DNA of 13,868 bases from an uncultured bacterium. Its GTDB lineage: Bacteria > Omnitrophota > Gorgyraeia > Gorgyraeales > Gorgyraeaceae. The notes beneath the pieces were generated by a model. The model worked only from the letters and a program-made list of their open reading frames with translations, did no database searches and was not told the origin of the DNA. The position numbers and the translations under genes are program-made. Below, in pieces: positions 7,656 to 13,868 of the stretch (the stretch's first letter is position 1; each line of letters starts with the position of its first letter). The DNA lies in contig CAJVXD010000007.1 of NCBI GenBank assembly GCA_913009675.1, positions 1-13,868 of the forward strand, read 5' to 3'.

Positions 7656-8525
7656 ATGGATATTTACGGCGTCATAGGATGGCCGATAAAACATAGCCTC
7701 TCTCCGGCAATGCACAATGCAGCATTTAGAAGATTGGGTATTGATGCGGAGTATAGAAGATTTGAGGTGAAACCGGAAGGACTCAAGGATTTCTTCCATG
7801 GTCGTAACGGGATCAGAGATAGTAAGGGGGATAGTGTTTATATCGCAGATTTGGCAGGATTGAACGTCACTGTCCCTCATAAAGAGAAGGTACTGGATTT
7901 TATAGAACTCGATCAAGAATCTTTTTATTTACGCCGGATAAAGGCAGTAAATACCCTGGTGATGAAAGACGGTGTTTGGAAAGGGTTTAATACCGACATA
8001 CCTGGATTTTCAAGGCATTTAAAGGAGTTGGGTTTTGAGCCTGAAGGCAAAAAGATTGCGCTATTAGGTGCCGGAGGCGCCAGCAGGGCTGTCAGTTATG
8101 TATTGGCGAATAACAAGGCCCGGCAAATAAGCATCTTTGACATAGACAAGAATAAGGCATTAGGTATTGCCCATATGCTGAGAGAACTATTCGATGATTT
8201 CCCGGTTAAGGTCGTAGATACCATTGATGAGCTGGATATCGATTCGAAGGATGCGCTTATTAATGCTACGCCGGTGGGACTCAAAAAAGAAGATCCCTGC
8301 CTGGTTGATGAGCAGGTGATTCATAAAGAACTGTTTGTTTACGACCTTATATATAATCCAGGTGAAACTAAACTCTTGTCTTTAGCAAAGGCGGCAGGTG
8401 CTCGTTATTCAAATGGCTTAGGTATGCTGCTTTATCAGGGGGCGCTGGCCTTTAGTCATTGGACGAACAAAGAAGCTCCAATACAGGTAATGAAAAAGGC
8501 CTTATTGGAGGCGCTATATAACTAA
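7656..8525 (+). CDS. aroE: Shikimate dehydrogenase
   Basis: NADP-dependent reduction of 3-dehydroshikimate to shikimate, fourth step of the aromatic pathway. 289 residues from ATG 7656, which has GAGG at 7647-7650 and gives the typical start MDIYGVIGWPIKHSLSPAMHNAAF. Shikimate-binding serines Ser14 and Ser16 are in SLSPAMH. Catalytic Lys76 is in NVTVPHKEKV, Asp114 in FNTDIPGF. The cofactor-binding GAGGASRA starts at 138, and NATPVGL comes later. An upstream in-frame GTG (7641) would add MYEVR. Between the first helix region and the NVTVPHK strand there are roughly ten residues more than I expect for the family (about 49-64, HGRNGIRDSKGDSVYI), probably a surface loop. First gene after the leuA terminator, 44 bases before pilD. 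Confidence 0.96.
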   Translation: MDIYGVIGWPIKHSLSPAMHNAAFRRLGIDAEYRRFEVKPEGLKDFFHGRNGIRDSKGDSVYIADLAGLNVTVPHKEKVLDFIELDQESFYLRRIKAVNTLVMKDGVWKGFNTDIPGFSRHLKELGFEPEGKKIALLGAGGASRAVSYVLANNKARQISIFDIDKNKALGIAHMLRELFDDFPVKVVDTIDELDIDSKDALINATPVGLKKEDPCLVDEQVIHKELFVYDLIYNPGETKLLSLAKAAGARYSNGLGMLLYQGALAFSHWTNKEAPIQVMKKALLEALYN

Positions 8526-8569
8526 ATTTTTGCCATTGACTGAGATGTAAGGTATTTGGGAGTTTTGCA

Positions 8570-9421
8570 ATGATATATGTATCGATTTTTATTTTAGGGG
8601 CGGTGGTTGGTAGTTTTTTAAACGTGTGTATATACAGGATACCACGTAAGGAGTCGGTTGTTTTCCCGGGCTCAAGGTGTACATCCTGTAAGAGATCTAT
8701 ACCATGGTATGATAATATACCTTTTTTAAGCTACATCTTTCTTAAAGGCAAATGCAGGTTTTGCAATGAAAGGATACGCCTTCGTTATTTTGTAGTTGAA
8801 TTAATAAGCGCACTATTGTTTTTGCTTTTATTTATACATTTTGGATTCACGGCAAAATTTTGGATATATAGTTTAGTAACGTTTGCCCTGATCGTAGTAA
8901 GCTTTATTGATTTAGAATTTCAGATTATCCCTGATAGGATTAGTGTAGGGGGTCTGGTTATAGGGGTTGCCTTGAGTCTTTTTATGCCGCAACTTTATGG
9001 TGGTCTTACCTGGAAGATTGGCCTTAGGTCTTCTTTGCTGGGCGCACTGGCAGGCGGAGGTATTATATTTTTTACAATGCTGTTTTTTAATATTGTTCTA
9101 TTATGGGTTCGCAGAACAGGATATTATCTTAGAAGGAATCCTTATTGGCGGAAGAGGCTTTCTAGATATCGCCACGTGAAGGATTCGATGGGAATGGGCG
9201 ATCTGAAACTTATGGCCATGTTGGGAGCCTTTTTAGGGTGGGAGAAGGCAATAACAATTTTTTTCCTTGCCCCCTTCTGTGGGATCCTTTCAGCTATGTA
9301 CCTCTTCTTTAGAAAAAAGGCCCTTGTTACACCATATGGCCCATATATCTCAATAGCTGCTTTTTTAGTTATTGTTTTCTGGCAGCAGGGAAAAAATATT
9401 TTATATAGATTGTTCTTCTGA
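8570..9421 (+). CDS. pilD: Prepilin peptidase / N-methyltransferase (type 4 prepilin leader peptidase)
   Basis: Inner-membrane aspartyl protease (family A24) that cuts leader peptides of type IV pilins and type II secretion pseudopilins and methylates the new N-terminus. 283 residues. ATG 8570 has GGGAG at 8558-8562. An N-terminal membrane segment with the GSFLNVCIYRIP motif is followed by a cytoplasmic zinc-binding domain with two CxxC pairs (Cys37/40 and Cys62/65). Several hydrophobic segments follow. The catalytic aspartates are Asp114 in SFIDLEFQIIPD and Asp211 in the GMGDLKLM (GxGD) motif. A Lys/Arg-rich loop at about 181-205 precedes the second. The complete Cys set implies that the methyltransferase activity is kept. 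It sits between two shikimate-pathway genes with no other pilus gene in the window. The presence of this gene implies that the organism makes type IV pili or a related secretion machine. Confidence 0.95.
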   Translation: MIYVSIFILGAVVGSFLNVCIYRIPRKESVVFPGSRCTSCKRSIPWYDNIPFLSYIFLKGKCRFCNERIRLRYFVVELISALLFLLLFIHFGFTAKFWIYSLVTFALIVVSFIDLEFQIIPDRISVGGLVIGVALSLFMPQLYGGLTWKIGLRSSLLGALAGGGIIFFTMLFFNIVLLWVRRTGYYLRRNPYWRKRLSRYRHVKDSMGMGDLKLMAMLGAFLGWEKAITIFFLAPFCGILSAMYLFFRKKALVTPYGPYISIAAFLVIVFWQQGKNILYRLFF

Positions 9422-9497
9422 AGCGTAACTTATTATAGACAAAGATGTTCCGAGTGCTTATTTCTTATAGCTTATAGCTGACATATGGAGGTGTGAG

Positions 9498-10619
9498 ATG
9501 TTAAGATTTTTGACTGCTGGTGAATCGCATGGCAAGGCACTTATAGGTATCCTGGAGGGTATGCCCAGCGGACTGAAGATAGATGTCAGCCTTATAGATC
9601 GGGAACTCAAAAGGCGGCAGGGGGGTTATGGAAGGGGCGAAAGGATGAAGATAGAAGAGGACCACGCAAAGATTCTATCTGGGTTGAGACATGACCTTAC
9701 TATAGGGAGCCCGATTTCGGTCACAATAGATAATAAGGATTTCTCTATAGATAAGTTGCCTGACCTAAAAAATGTACGTCCCGGCCATGCAGACCTTTCG
9801 GGCGTTTTGAAGTATGGTTTTAAGGATGCTCGTTCTGTCCTTGAAAGGGCATCTGCCAGAGAGACAGCTATGAGGGTCGCAATAGGGGCGTTGTGCAAGA
9901 CGTTTTTAGCGGAACTAAAGATACAAATCCTTAGCCATGTTGTTATGATAGGCGGAGTCGAATCACATACGTCCAGTTTGAGGTTCGATGAGATCCTTAA
10001 GAATCTTGCGAAGTCTAAATTAAACTGTGCTGATCACGCCTCTGAGAAACTGATGATAGAGGAGATCGATAACGCAAAGGAAAAAAAGGATACACTTGGG
10101 GGTATATTCGAGGTGATATCGGAGGGGGTCCCTGCAGGTCTTGGGAGTTACGTTCAATATGATAGGCGTTTGGATGCAAGGCTTGCTTCCGCTATCGTAT
10201 CTATACCTGCCGTTAAGGCAGTCGAAATAGGGAATGCTATAGGGTCGACAAAAAAAATGGGTTCAAAGATCCACGATGAGATTTTTTACTCTAAGGGCAG
10301 GGGTATTTACAGGAAGACAAACAATGCCGGCGGGATTGAAGGAGGCGTTTCAAATGGTGAAGATATAATAGTGCGGGGTTATATGAAGCCTATAAGTACA
10401 TTGATGAAAGGGCTGAACACGCTAGATATCACCACCATGGAACCCGCAAAGGCAGCTACGGAACGTTCGGATATATGTGCTGTTCCTGCAGCCGGTATTA
10501 TATCTGAAGCCATGGTCGCCTTTGTTATAGGTAATGCACTGCTGGAGAAATTCGGCGGGGATAGTATTTCAGAAATAAAGAGAAATTACGAGGCGTATGT
10601 AGAGGCCTTAAAAATCTAA
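9498..10619 (+). CDS. aroC: Chorismate synthase
   Basis: Converts 5-enolpyruvylshikimate-3-phosphate to chorismate, needing reduced FMN; last step of the shared aromatic pathway. 373 residues, normal. GGAGGT at 9487-9492 lies five bases before ATG 9498. Family signatures: MLRFLTAGESHGKAL at the N-terminus with His11, RRQGGYGRGERMKIE (39-53), RPGHADLSGVLKYGFKDARSVLERASARET (94-123, a second conserved signature) and TTMEPAKAATERSDICAVPAAG (312-333). No separate flavin reductase is nearby, so I cannot say how FMN is reduced. The 3' end overlaps the convergent minus-strand gene by 12 bases, so no room is left for a terminator between them. The 76-base gap from pilD holds only a 7-base tandem duplication (9465-9478). 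Confidence 0.97.
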   Translation: MLRFLTAGESHGKALIGILEGMPSGLKIDVSLIDRELKRRQGGYGRGERMKIEEDHAKILSGLRHDLTIGSPISVTIDNKDFSIDKLPDLKNVRPGHADLSGVLKYGFKDARSVLERASARETAMRVAIGALCKTFLAELKIQILSHVVMIGGVESHTSSLRFDEILKNLAKSKLNCADHASEKLMIEEIDNAKEKKDTLGGIFEVISEGVPAGLGSYVQYDRRLDARLASAIVSIPAVKAVEIGNAIGSTKKMGSKIHDEIFYSKGRGIYRKTNNAGGIEGGVSNGEDIIVRGYMKPISTLMKGLNTLDITTMEPAKAATERSDICAVPAAGIISEAMVAFVIGNALLEKFGGDSISEIKRNYEAYVEALKI

Positions 10620-11225
10620 GTTGAGAAATAGAGTTGCGTAATCGGTATCAAGGTTGTGAACCCTGTCAGTATGGCGCCAGCCAAAGCCTATAGAATAAGA
10701 ATCCTTGGGTCTGTAGGTTACCTCAGAGCGTGACTCAGCATAGTCAGCGAGACCTTTTTCAATATTTAGTGAGTATTCTTCAAAAAGACGAAAAGATAAA
10801 CGCGATGTAATAGGAAGATAAAGGCCTATTTTTGTCGTTGTATCAATCGATTCATTGCCTACGTCAACATTCATATAGTCGAGCATCTGGCCCGATATAA
10901 AATGCAAGGATTGTCCTATATAAAGGTATTTCCAGAGAGACTTAGTTGCCTCGGTTCCGATTGTTATTTTTTCCCATTCGCCTGTATCAAAATTCCATTG
11001 CACCTCTCCAAAGACGGATATCTCTATATCGGGAGAAACAAGTTTTTTATGAATCGATAGTCGGTTAAGATAGATATCTCCGTCATCGCCTCTTATGTCT
11101 ATTAAGTATTCGTTTCTCTCATTTGTCTTCCACGCATAAGTTTGATTGATAAAACCAAAGAGGGAGATCAGCAGGATAATGAGTAATCCGGGGACAGTTT
11201 TCATTTTTTCTAAAAAGCATAACAT
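10608..11225 (-). CDS. Exported protein of unknown family, possible small outer-membrane beta-barrel
   Basis: I do not recognise the family. 205 residues on the minus strand, the only gene in that orientation. ATG at 11225 is preceded by AAGGA four bases upstream; an internal Met (residue 8) is a weaker start. Residues 1-31 are a signal peptide: Lys7 and Lys9, hydrophobic core VPGLLIILLISLFGF, and a likely cut after QTYA. The mature part has alternating polar and hydrophobic residues with many aromatics (IEISVFGEVQWNF, KYLYIGQSLHFIS, SRLSFRLFEEYSLNI, DSYSIGFGWRHT) and ends in LFLNLDF. A terminal Phe is a hallmark of outer-membrane barrels recognised by the BAM machinery. I infer a small barrel or a beta-rich periplasmic protein; no function is evident. 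It faces aroC with a 12-base overlap and diverges from aroK, so it appears to be its own transcription unit. Confidence 0.8.
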   Translation of the reverse strand: MLCFLEKMKTVPGLLIILLISLFGFINQTYAWKTNERNEYLIDIRGDDGDIYLNRLSIHKKLVSPDIEISVFGEVQWNFDTGEWEKITIGTEATKSLWKYLYIGQSLHFISGQMLDYMNVDVGNESIDTTTKIGLYLPITSRLSFRLFEEYSLNIEKGLADYAESRSEVTYRPKDSYSIGFGWRHTDRVHNLDTDYATLFLNLDF

Positions 11226-11260
11226 ACGATCCTTAACTATGCAAGGATAATAAAAGAGAT

Positions 11261-11289
11261 TTGACTATTAGTTCAGCATCTGTTATAGT
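11261..11289 (+). promoter_or_regulatory. Sigma70-type promoter for aroK-dprA-topA
   Basis: TTGACT (11261-11266), a 17-base spacer, and TATAGT (11284-11289) make a near-consensus promoter with ideal spacing. Transcription would start near 11296, about 20 bases before the aroK ATG. It lies in the divergent gap between the minus-strand exported-protein gene and aroK, where a promoter is expected. I saw no equally clear promoter for the opposite direction. Confidence 0.75.
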
Positions 11290-11297
11290 TTATAACA
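11281..11297. promoter_or_regulatory. Inverted repeat over the -10 box, possible operator
   Basis: TGTTATA (11281-11287) and TATAACA (11291-11297) are exact reverse complements separated by GTT. The repeat covers the -10 element and the expected start point of the aroK promoter, a usual place for a repressor site. It is A/T-rich and could be chance. No regulator gene is in the window. Confidence 0.35.
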
Positions 11298-11315
11298 AAA
11301 AGGCTCGGGTACGTT

Positions 11316-11831
11316 ATGAGACATAATATTGTACTTGTTGGTTTCATGGGGACAGGAAAGAGCGTAGTGGGAAAGAGAGTTGCAGAAAAACTCGGCCTGA
11401 AGTTTTTAGAGATCGACGAGATTATAGAAAAAAAAGAGGGGGCATCTATCAAAGAGATTTTCGAGAAAAAGGGCGAACTCTATTTTAGAAGGATAGAAAA
11501 AGAAACCGTAAAAGAGGTATCACAGAAGATAGGGGTTGTTATATCCGTAGGGGGTGGGGCCATTATTGATGAAGAGAATTTCAATAATCTCAAAAGAAAT
11601 AGTGTAATAATCTGCCTTGAGGCATCGCCAGATACTATCCTAGAGAGGACAAAAGGGCTCAGGACAAGGCCTCTTTTGAACGTGCCCGATCCTAAGCAGA
11701 AGATAGAGGGACTTTTAAAGAAAAGAGCATCATACTATAAAAGAGCAGATTATTGCATAGATACTAATAGATTAATGACCGGCCAGGTGGTAACAAGGGT
11801 TATAGAGTTGGTCTCTCAAATTAGTTCATAG
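11316..11831 (+). CDS. aroK: Shikimate kinase
   Basis: ATP-dependent phosphorylation of shikimate at the 3-hydroxyl, fifth step of the aromatic pathway. 171 residues, the usual size. A P-loop lies at 9-16 (GFMGTGKS). Asp34 in FLEIDEII, Arg58 in YFRRIE and the SVGGGA motif (77-82) are the shikimate-binding positions. The lid has RTRPLL at 116-121. Start ATG 11316 follows directly from the P-loop strand and has only a weak AAAAGG upstream, about 20 bases after the predicted transcription start. With aroE and aroC this gives three aromatic-pathway enzymes in the window; aroA, aroB, aroD/aroQ and the DAHP synthase are elsewhere. Could be named aroK or aroL. Confidence 0.95.
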   Translation: MRHNIVLVGFMGTGKSVVGKRVAEKLGLKFLEIDEIIEKKEGASIKEIFEKKGELYFRRIEKETVKEVSQKIGVVISVGGGAIIDEENFNNLKRNSVIICLEASPDTILERTKGLRTRPLLNVPDPKQKIEGLLKKRASYYKRADYCIDTNRLMTGQVVTRVIELVSQISS

Positions 11832-11833
11832 CC

Positions 11834-11858
11834 GGGGTTCAACCCTGCTCGTGCGGGG
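11834..11858. repeat. Overlapping small hairpins between aroK and dprA
   Basis: GGGTT-C-AACCC (11835-11845) is a perfect small palindrome. Its right arm can instead pair onward as CCCTGC (11843-11848) with GCGGGG (11853-11858) around TCGT, so the two folds exclude each other. No T-run follows. It lies directly after the aroK stop, in a 48-base gap. Possibly a degenerate member of the intergenic palindromes. Confidence 0.45.
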
Positions 11859-11879
11859 AAATTGGCATAAGTAGATATT

Positions 11880-12989
11880 ATGAAGGATAAGGAAAGATTT
11901 ATTGTCCTAAATATGGTGGAAGGGCTTGGGAGTATCAGGACGCAGAAACTTTTGGCCCATTTTGGGTCCTTGGCCAATGTTTTTAAAGCGGGTAAAGATG
12001 AGCTTAAAGAAGTGGAGGATATAGGGTCGAAGATAGCGCTTAAGATATTAGAGTCTATTAAAGGGATTGATCTGGGCAGAGAGTTGAAATTGATAGAAAT
12101 GCACGGGGCCAAGGTCATAACCTTTTTGGATAAGGATTATCCAGAAAATCTGAAGAATATCTATGACCCGCCCGTAGTTTTATATGTGAAGGGGGATATC
12201 CTCCGGCAGGATGGTAAGGCGATAGCGATTGTAGGTTCGCGCCGCGGGTCTTTTTATGGGCTGGAGACAGCCGAGAGATTTAGCTTTGAGCTGGCCTCCA
12301 GAGGCGTTACTGTGGTTTCAGGGCTTGCCAAGGGTATTGATTCCATGGCCCATAAGGGAGCGCTGAAGGCTGGAGGCAGGACATTGGCTGTCCTTGGCTC
12401 CGGACTTTTGAATATCTATCCTGAAGAGCATGCTGTTTTAGCAGATAAGATTTCTAAAATGGGCGCTGTGATTTCTGAATTCCCTATGCAGACGATACCC
12501 GACAGAGCCAATTTTCCCAAGAGGAATAGGATTATAAGCGGTTTATCTTCAGGCGTGGTAGTGGTTGAGGCAGCTGAGAGAAGCGGGGCCCTTATTACAG
12601 CCGATTGTGCGCTGCAGGAGGGGAGAGAGGTGTTTGCCGTGCCCGGTAAAGTGGATTCGATTACCTCCAGAGGCACGAATAGACTTATAAAACAGGGCGC
12701 AAAGCTAGTTGAGAATGTGGAGGATATCATTGAGGAACTGAATTTGAGTTACACAGGCAAGTGCGTACCTCACCCATTGGATAATCTATGCGATTGCCCG
12801 GAAGGTGGTTCAGGATTGGACAAAGAGGAAAGTTTGGTATATAATTTATTGTCTAGCGATCCGAAACATATTGATGAATTATCCGAAGAAACTAATTTGG
12901 GAGTTGGTAAGATTTCAAGGATCCTTATAAATCTTGAGATCAGAAAAATCGCACGCCAGCTTCCGGGAAAGAATTTTGCGAGGTATTAA
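11880..12989 (+). CDS. dprA: DNA processing protein DprA (Smf)
   Basis: Binds incoming single-stranded DNA during transformation and loads RecA; widespread also in bacteria not known to be competent. 369 residues. An N-terminal helix-hairpin-helix/SAM-like region (1-65) precedes an extended Rossmann domain with IVGSRRGSFYG (117-127), SGLAKGIDSMAHKGAL (147-162), FPKRNRIISGLS (212-223), GALITADCALQEGREVFAVPG (236-256) and GTNRLIKQGAKLV (265-277). A C-terminal winged-helix domain (about 315-366) has DPKHIDELSEETNLGVGKISRILINLE. The linker between them holds three cysteines, 295, 304 and 306 (CxxxxxxxxCxC), which are not part of the core motifs as I know them. The start has only a poor ribosome site. 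Three bases separate it from topA, the usual neighbour. Confidence 0.96.
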   Translation: MKDKERFIVLNMVEGLGSIRTQKLLAHFGSLANVFKAGKDELKEVEDIGSKIALKILESIKGIDLGRELKLIEMHGAKVITFLDKDYPENLKNIYDPPVVLYVKGDILRQDGKAIAIVGSRRGSFYGLETAERFSFELASRGVTVVSGLAKGIDSMAHKGALKAGGRTLAVLGSGLLNIYPEEHAVLADKISKMGAVISEFPMQTIPDRANFPKRNRIISGLSSGVVVVEAAERSGALITADCALQEGREVFAVPGKVDSITSRGTNRLIKQGAKLVENVEDIIEELNLSYTGKCVPHPLDNLCDCPEGGSGLDKEESLVYNLLSSDPKHIDELSEETNLGVGKISRILINLEIRKIARQLPGKNFARY

Positions 12990-12992
12990 AAA

Positions 12993-13737
12993 ATGGCTAA
13001 GTCTCTTGTAATAGTAGAGTCCCCTGCAAAGGCGCATACCATAAATAAGATACTGGGGAAGGCATTTGTTGTCCTTTCTTCCATGGGACACATTATGGAC
13101 CTCCCGGGTTCTACGATGGGGATAGACATAGAAGACGATTTTAAGCCCCAGTATGTGATGATACCCAGGAATAAAAAAACAGTCTCTCTCTTAAAAAAAG
13201 AGGCGAAGGGCAAGGAGATGATATTTCTTGCTACTGACCCTGACAGAGAAGGTGAGGCTATAAGCTGGCATCTTTATAACCTTTTGGGAAGGAAAAAGAG
13301 TATACAAAGGGTGGTCTTTCATGAGATTACGAAAGATGCAATAAAAAAGGCCTTTGAGCACCCAGGGTCTATAGACAAAGGCAAGGTGGATGCCCAGCAG
13401 GCAAGAAGGATGCTGGATAGACTTGTCGGTTACAGCATCAGTCCATTATTGTGGAGAAAGGTTGGGAGAGGGCTTTCGGCTGGGAGGGTGCAGTCAGTAG
13501 CCGTAAGGATGATTGTCGATAAAGAGAATGAGATAAGGGCCTTTAGGCCGCAGGAATATTGGAATATAGAGGCAGAGCTTAAGAAGGGCATAAGTACGCA
13601 AGAGGATAAGGGCATAAGTTTTACTGCAAAGCTGGACAAGATAGATGGTAAAAAGGTAGAAGTTAAAAACAAGCTGCAGGCAGAAGGCATAAGAGGCGAA
13701 CTTGAGAAAGAGCAGTTTATTGTAGCTAAGGTTGAGA
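12993..13737 (+). CDS. topA: DNA topoisomerase I, 3' partial (cut by adapter)
   Basis: Type IA topoisomerase that relaxes negative supercoils. GCGAGG is nine bases before ATG 12993. The TOPRIM domain shows VIVESPAKAHTINKIL with Glu9 and the metal-binding TDPDREGE (81-88). The following domain has DAQQARRMLDRLVGYSISPLLWRKVGRGLSAGRVQSVAVRMIVDKE. The genuine sequence ends at about residue 248, before the catalytic tyrosine domain and any zinc ribbons, against a usual total of about 700-800 residues. The frame appears to close at a TAG (13770-13772), but the last ten residues (IGRASCRERV) are translated Illumina adapter, so that stop is not real. Probably one operon with dprA. Confidence 0.95.
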
Positions 13738-13795
13738 AGATCGGAAGAGCGTCGTGTAGGGAAAGAGTGTAGATCTCGGTGGTCGCCGTATCATT
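13738..13795. other. Illumina TruSeq universal adapter, reverse complement (artefact)
   Basis: Starting AGATCGGAAGAGCGTCGTG and ending GGTCGCCGTATCATT, these 58 bases match the full reverse complement of the Illumina universal adapter as I know it. Not biological. The first two or three bases could also belong to topA by chance. Confidence 0.97.
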
Positions 13796-13868
13796 AAAAA
13801 AAAAAGAAAAAGACATAAAATAAACAAAAAAAAAAAAAACAGAAGAAAATGAACATAGATAGTACATG
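13796..13868. other. A-rich read-through junk after the adapter (artefact)
   Basis: 73 bases made mostly of A with scattered other bases, directly after the 3' end of the adapter. This is what sequencers emit once a read passes the end of a short insert plus adapter. It has no coding or structural signal and should be trimmed. Confidence 0.9.

Noticed and set aside
9465..9480. Tandem 7-base duplication (CTTATAG twice) before aroC
   Set aside because: Too short and A/T-rich to be more than chance or slippage; no evident link to the aroC ribosome site.
13430..13867. Minus-strand open frame of 145 codons at the contig end
   Set aside because: Its first half is translated A-rich junk and adapter, its second half is antisense of topA.

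Overview
The window is a bacterial chromosomal fragment, A/T-leaning and rich in ATA, AGA and AGG codons. It encodes a Gram-negative type cell: a SurA/PrsA-like parvulin, a prepilin peptidase, and a secreted protein that looks like a small outer-membrane barrel. Gene order and codon style remind me of uncultivated diderm lineages such as Omnitrophota. That placement is an impression from memory and is not proven by anything here. The piece is the end of a short-read metagenomic contig, because its last 131 bases are sequencing-library residue.

Layout: (1) 1-729, the 3' part of a periplasmic peptidyl-prolyl isomerase gene. (2) 891-7483, a branched-chain amino-acid block on the + strand in the order ilvD, ilvB, ilvN, ilvC, leuA. 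It supplies acetolactate synthase, ketol-acid reductoisomerase, dihydroxy-acid dehydratase and isopropylmalate synthase, so valine/isoleucine synthesis plus the first leucine step; leuB, leuC and leuD are not here. (3) 7656-10619, aroE, a pilD-type prepilin peptidase, and aroC. (4) 10608-11225, a lone minus-strand gene for an exported protein I cannot name, tail to tail with aroC. (5) 11316-13737, aroK behind a good sigma70-type promoter, then dprA and the start of topA, the common dprA-topA pair. (6) 13738-13868, an Illumina adapter (58 nt) followed by A-rich junk.

Two points change how genes should be read. The acetolactate synthase large-subunit gene has a one-base frameshift near its 3' end, which moves the conserved C-terminus into another frame. 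The topA reading frame does not end naturally; its last ten residues are translated adapter.

The main unexplained structure is a set of short, strong palindromes in most junctions between genes (around 770-806, 832-867, 2546-2596, 4296-4337, 4366-4400, 7492-7516, 7536-7558, 7606-7640, 11834-11858). Several have three-base loops GAA or TTC, two share a 14-base identical arm, one 15-base core occurs in both orientations, and one sits at or inside the 5' end of ilvN. They look like a dispersed family of small palindromic repeats, one of which has become a transcription terminator. A second point of interest is the cofactor loop of IlvC, which is acidic and lacks the usual Arg/Ser, suggesting NADH rather than NADPH use.
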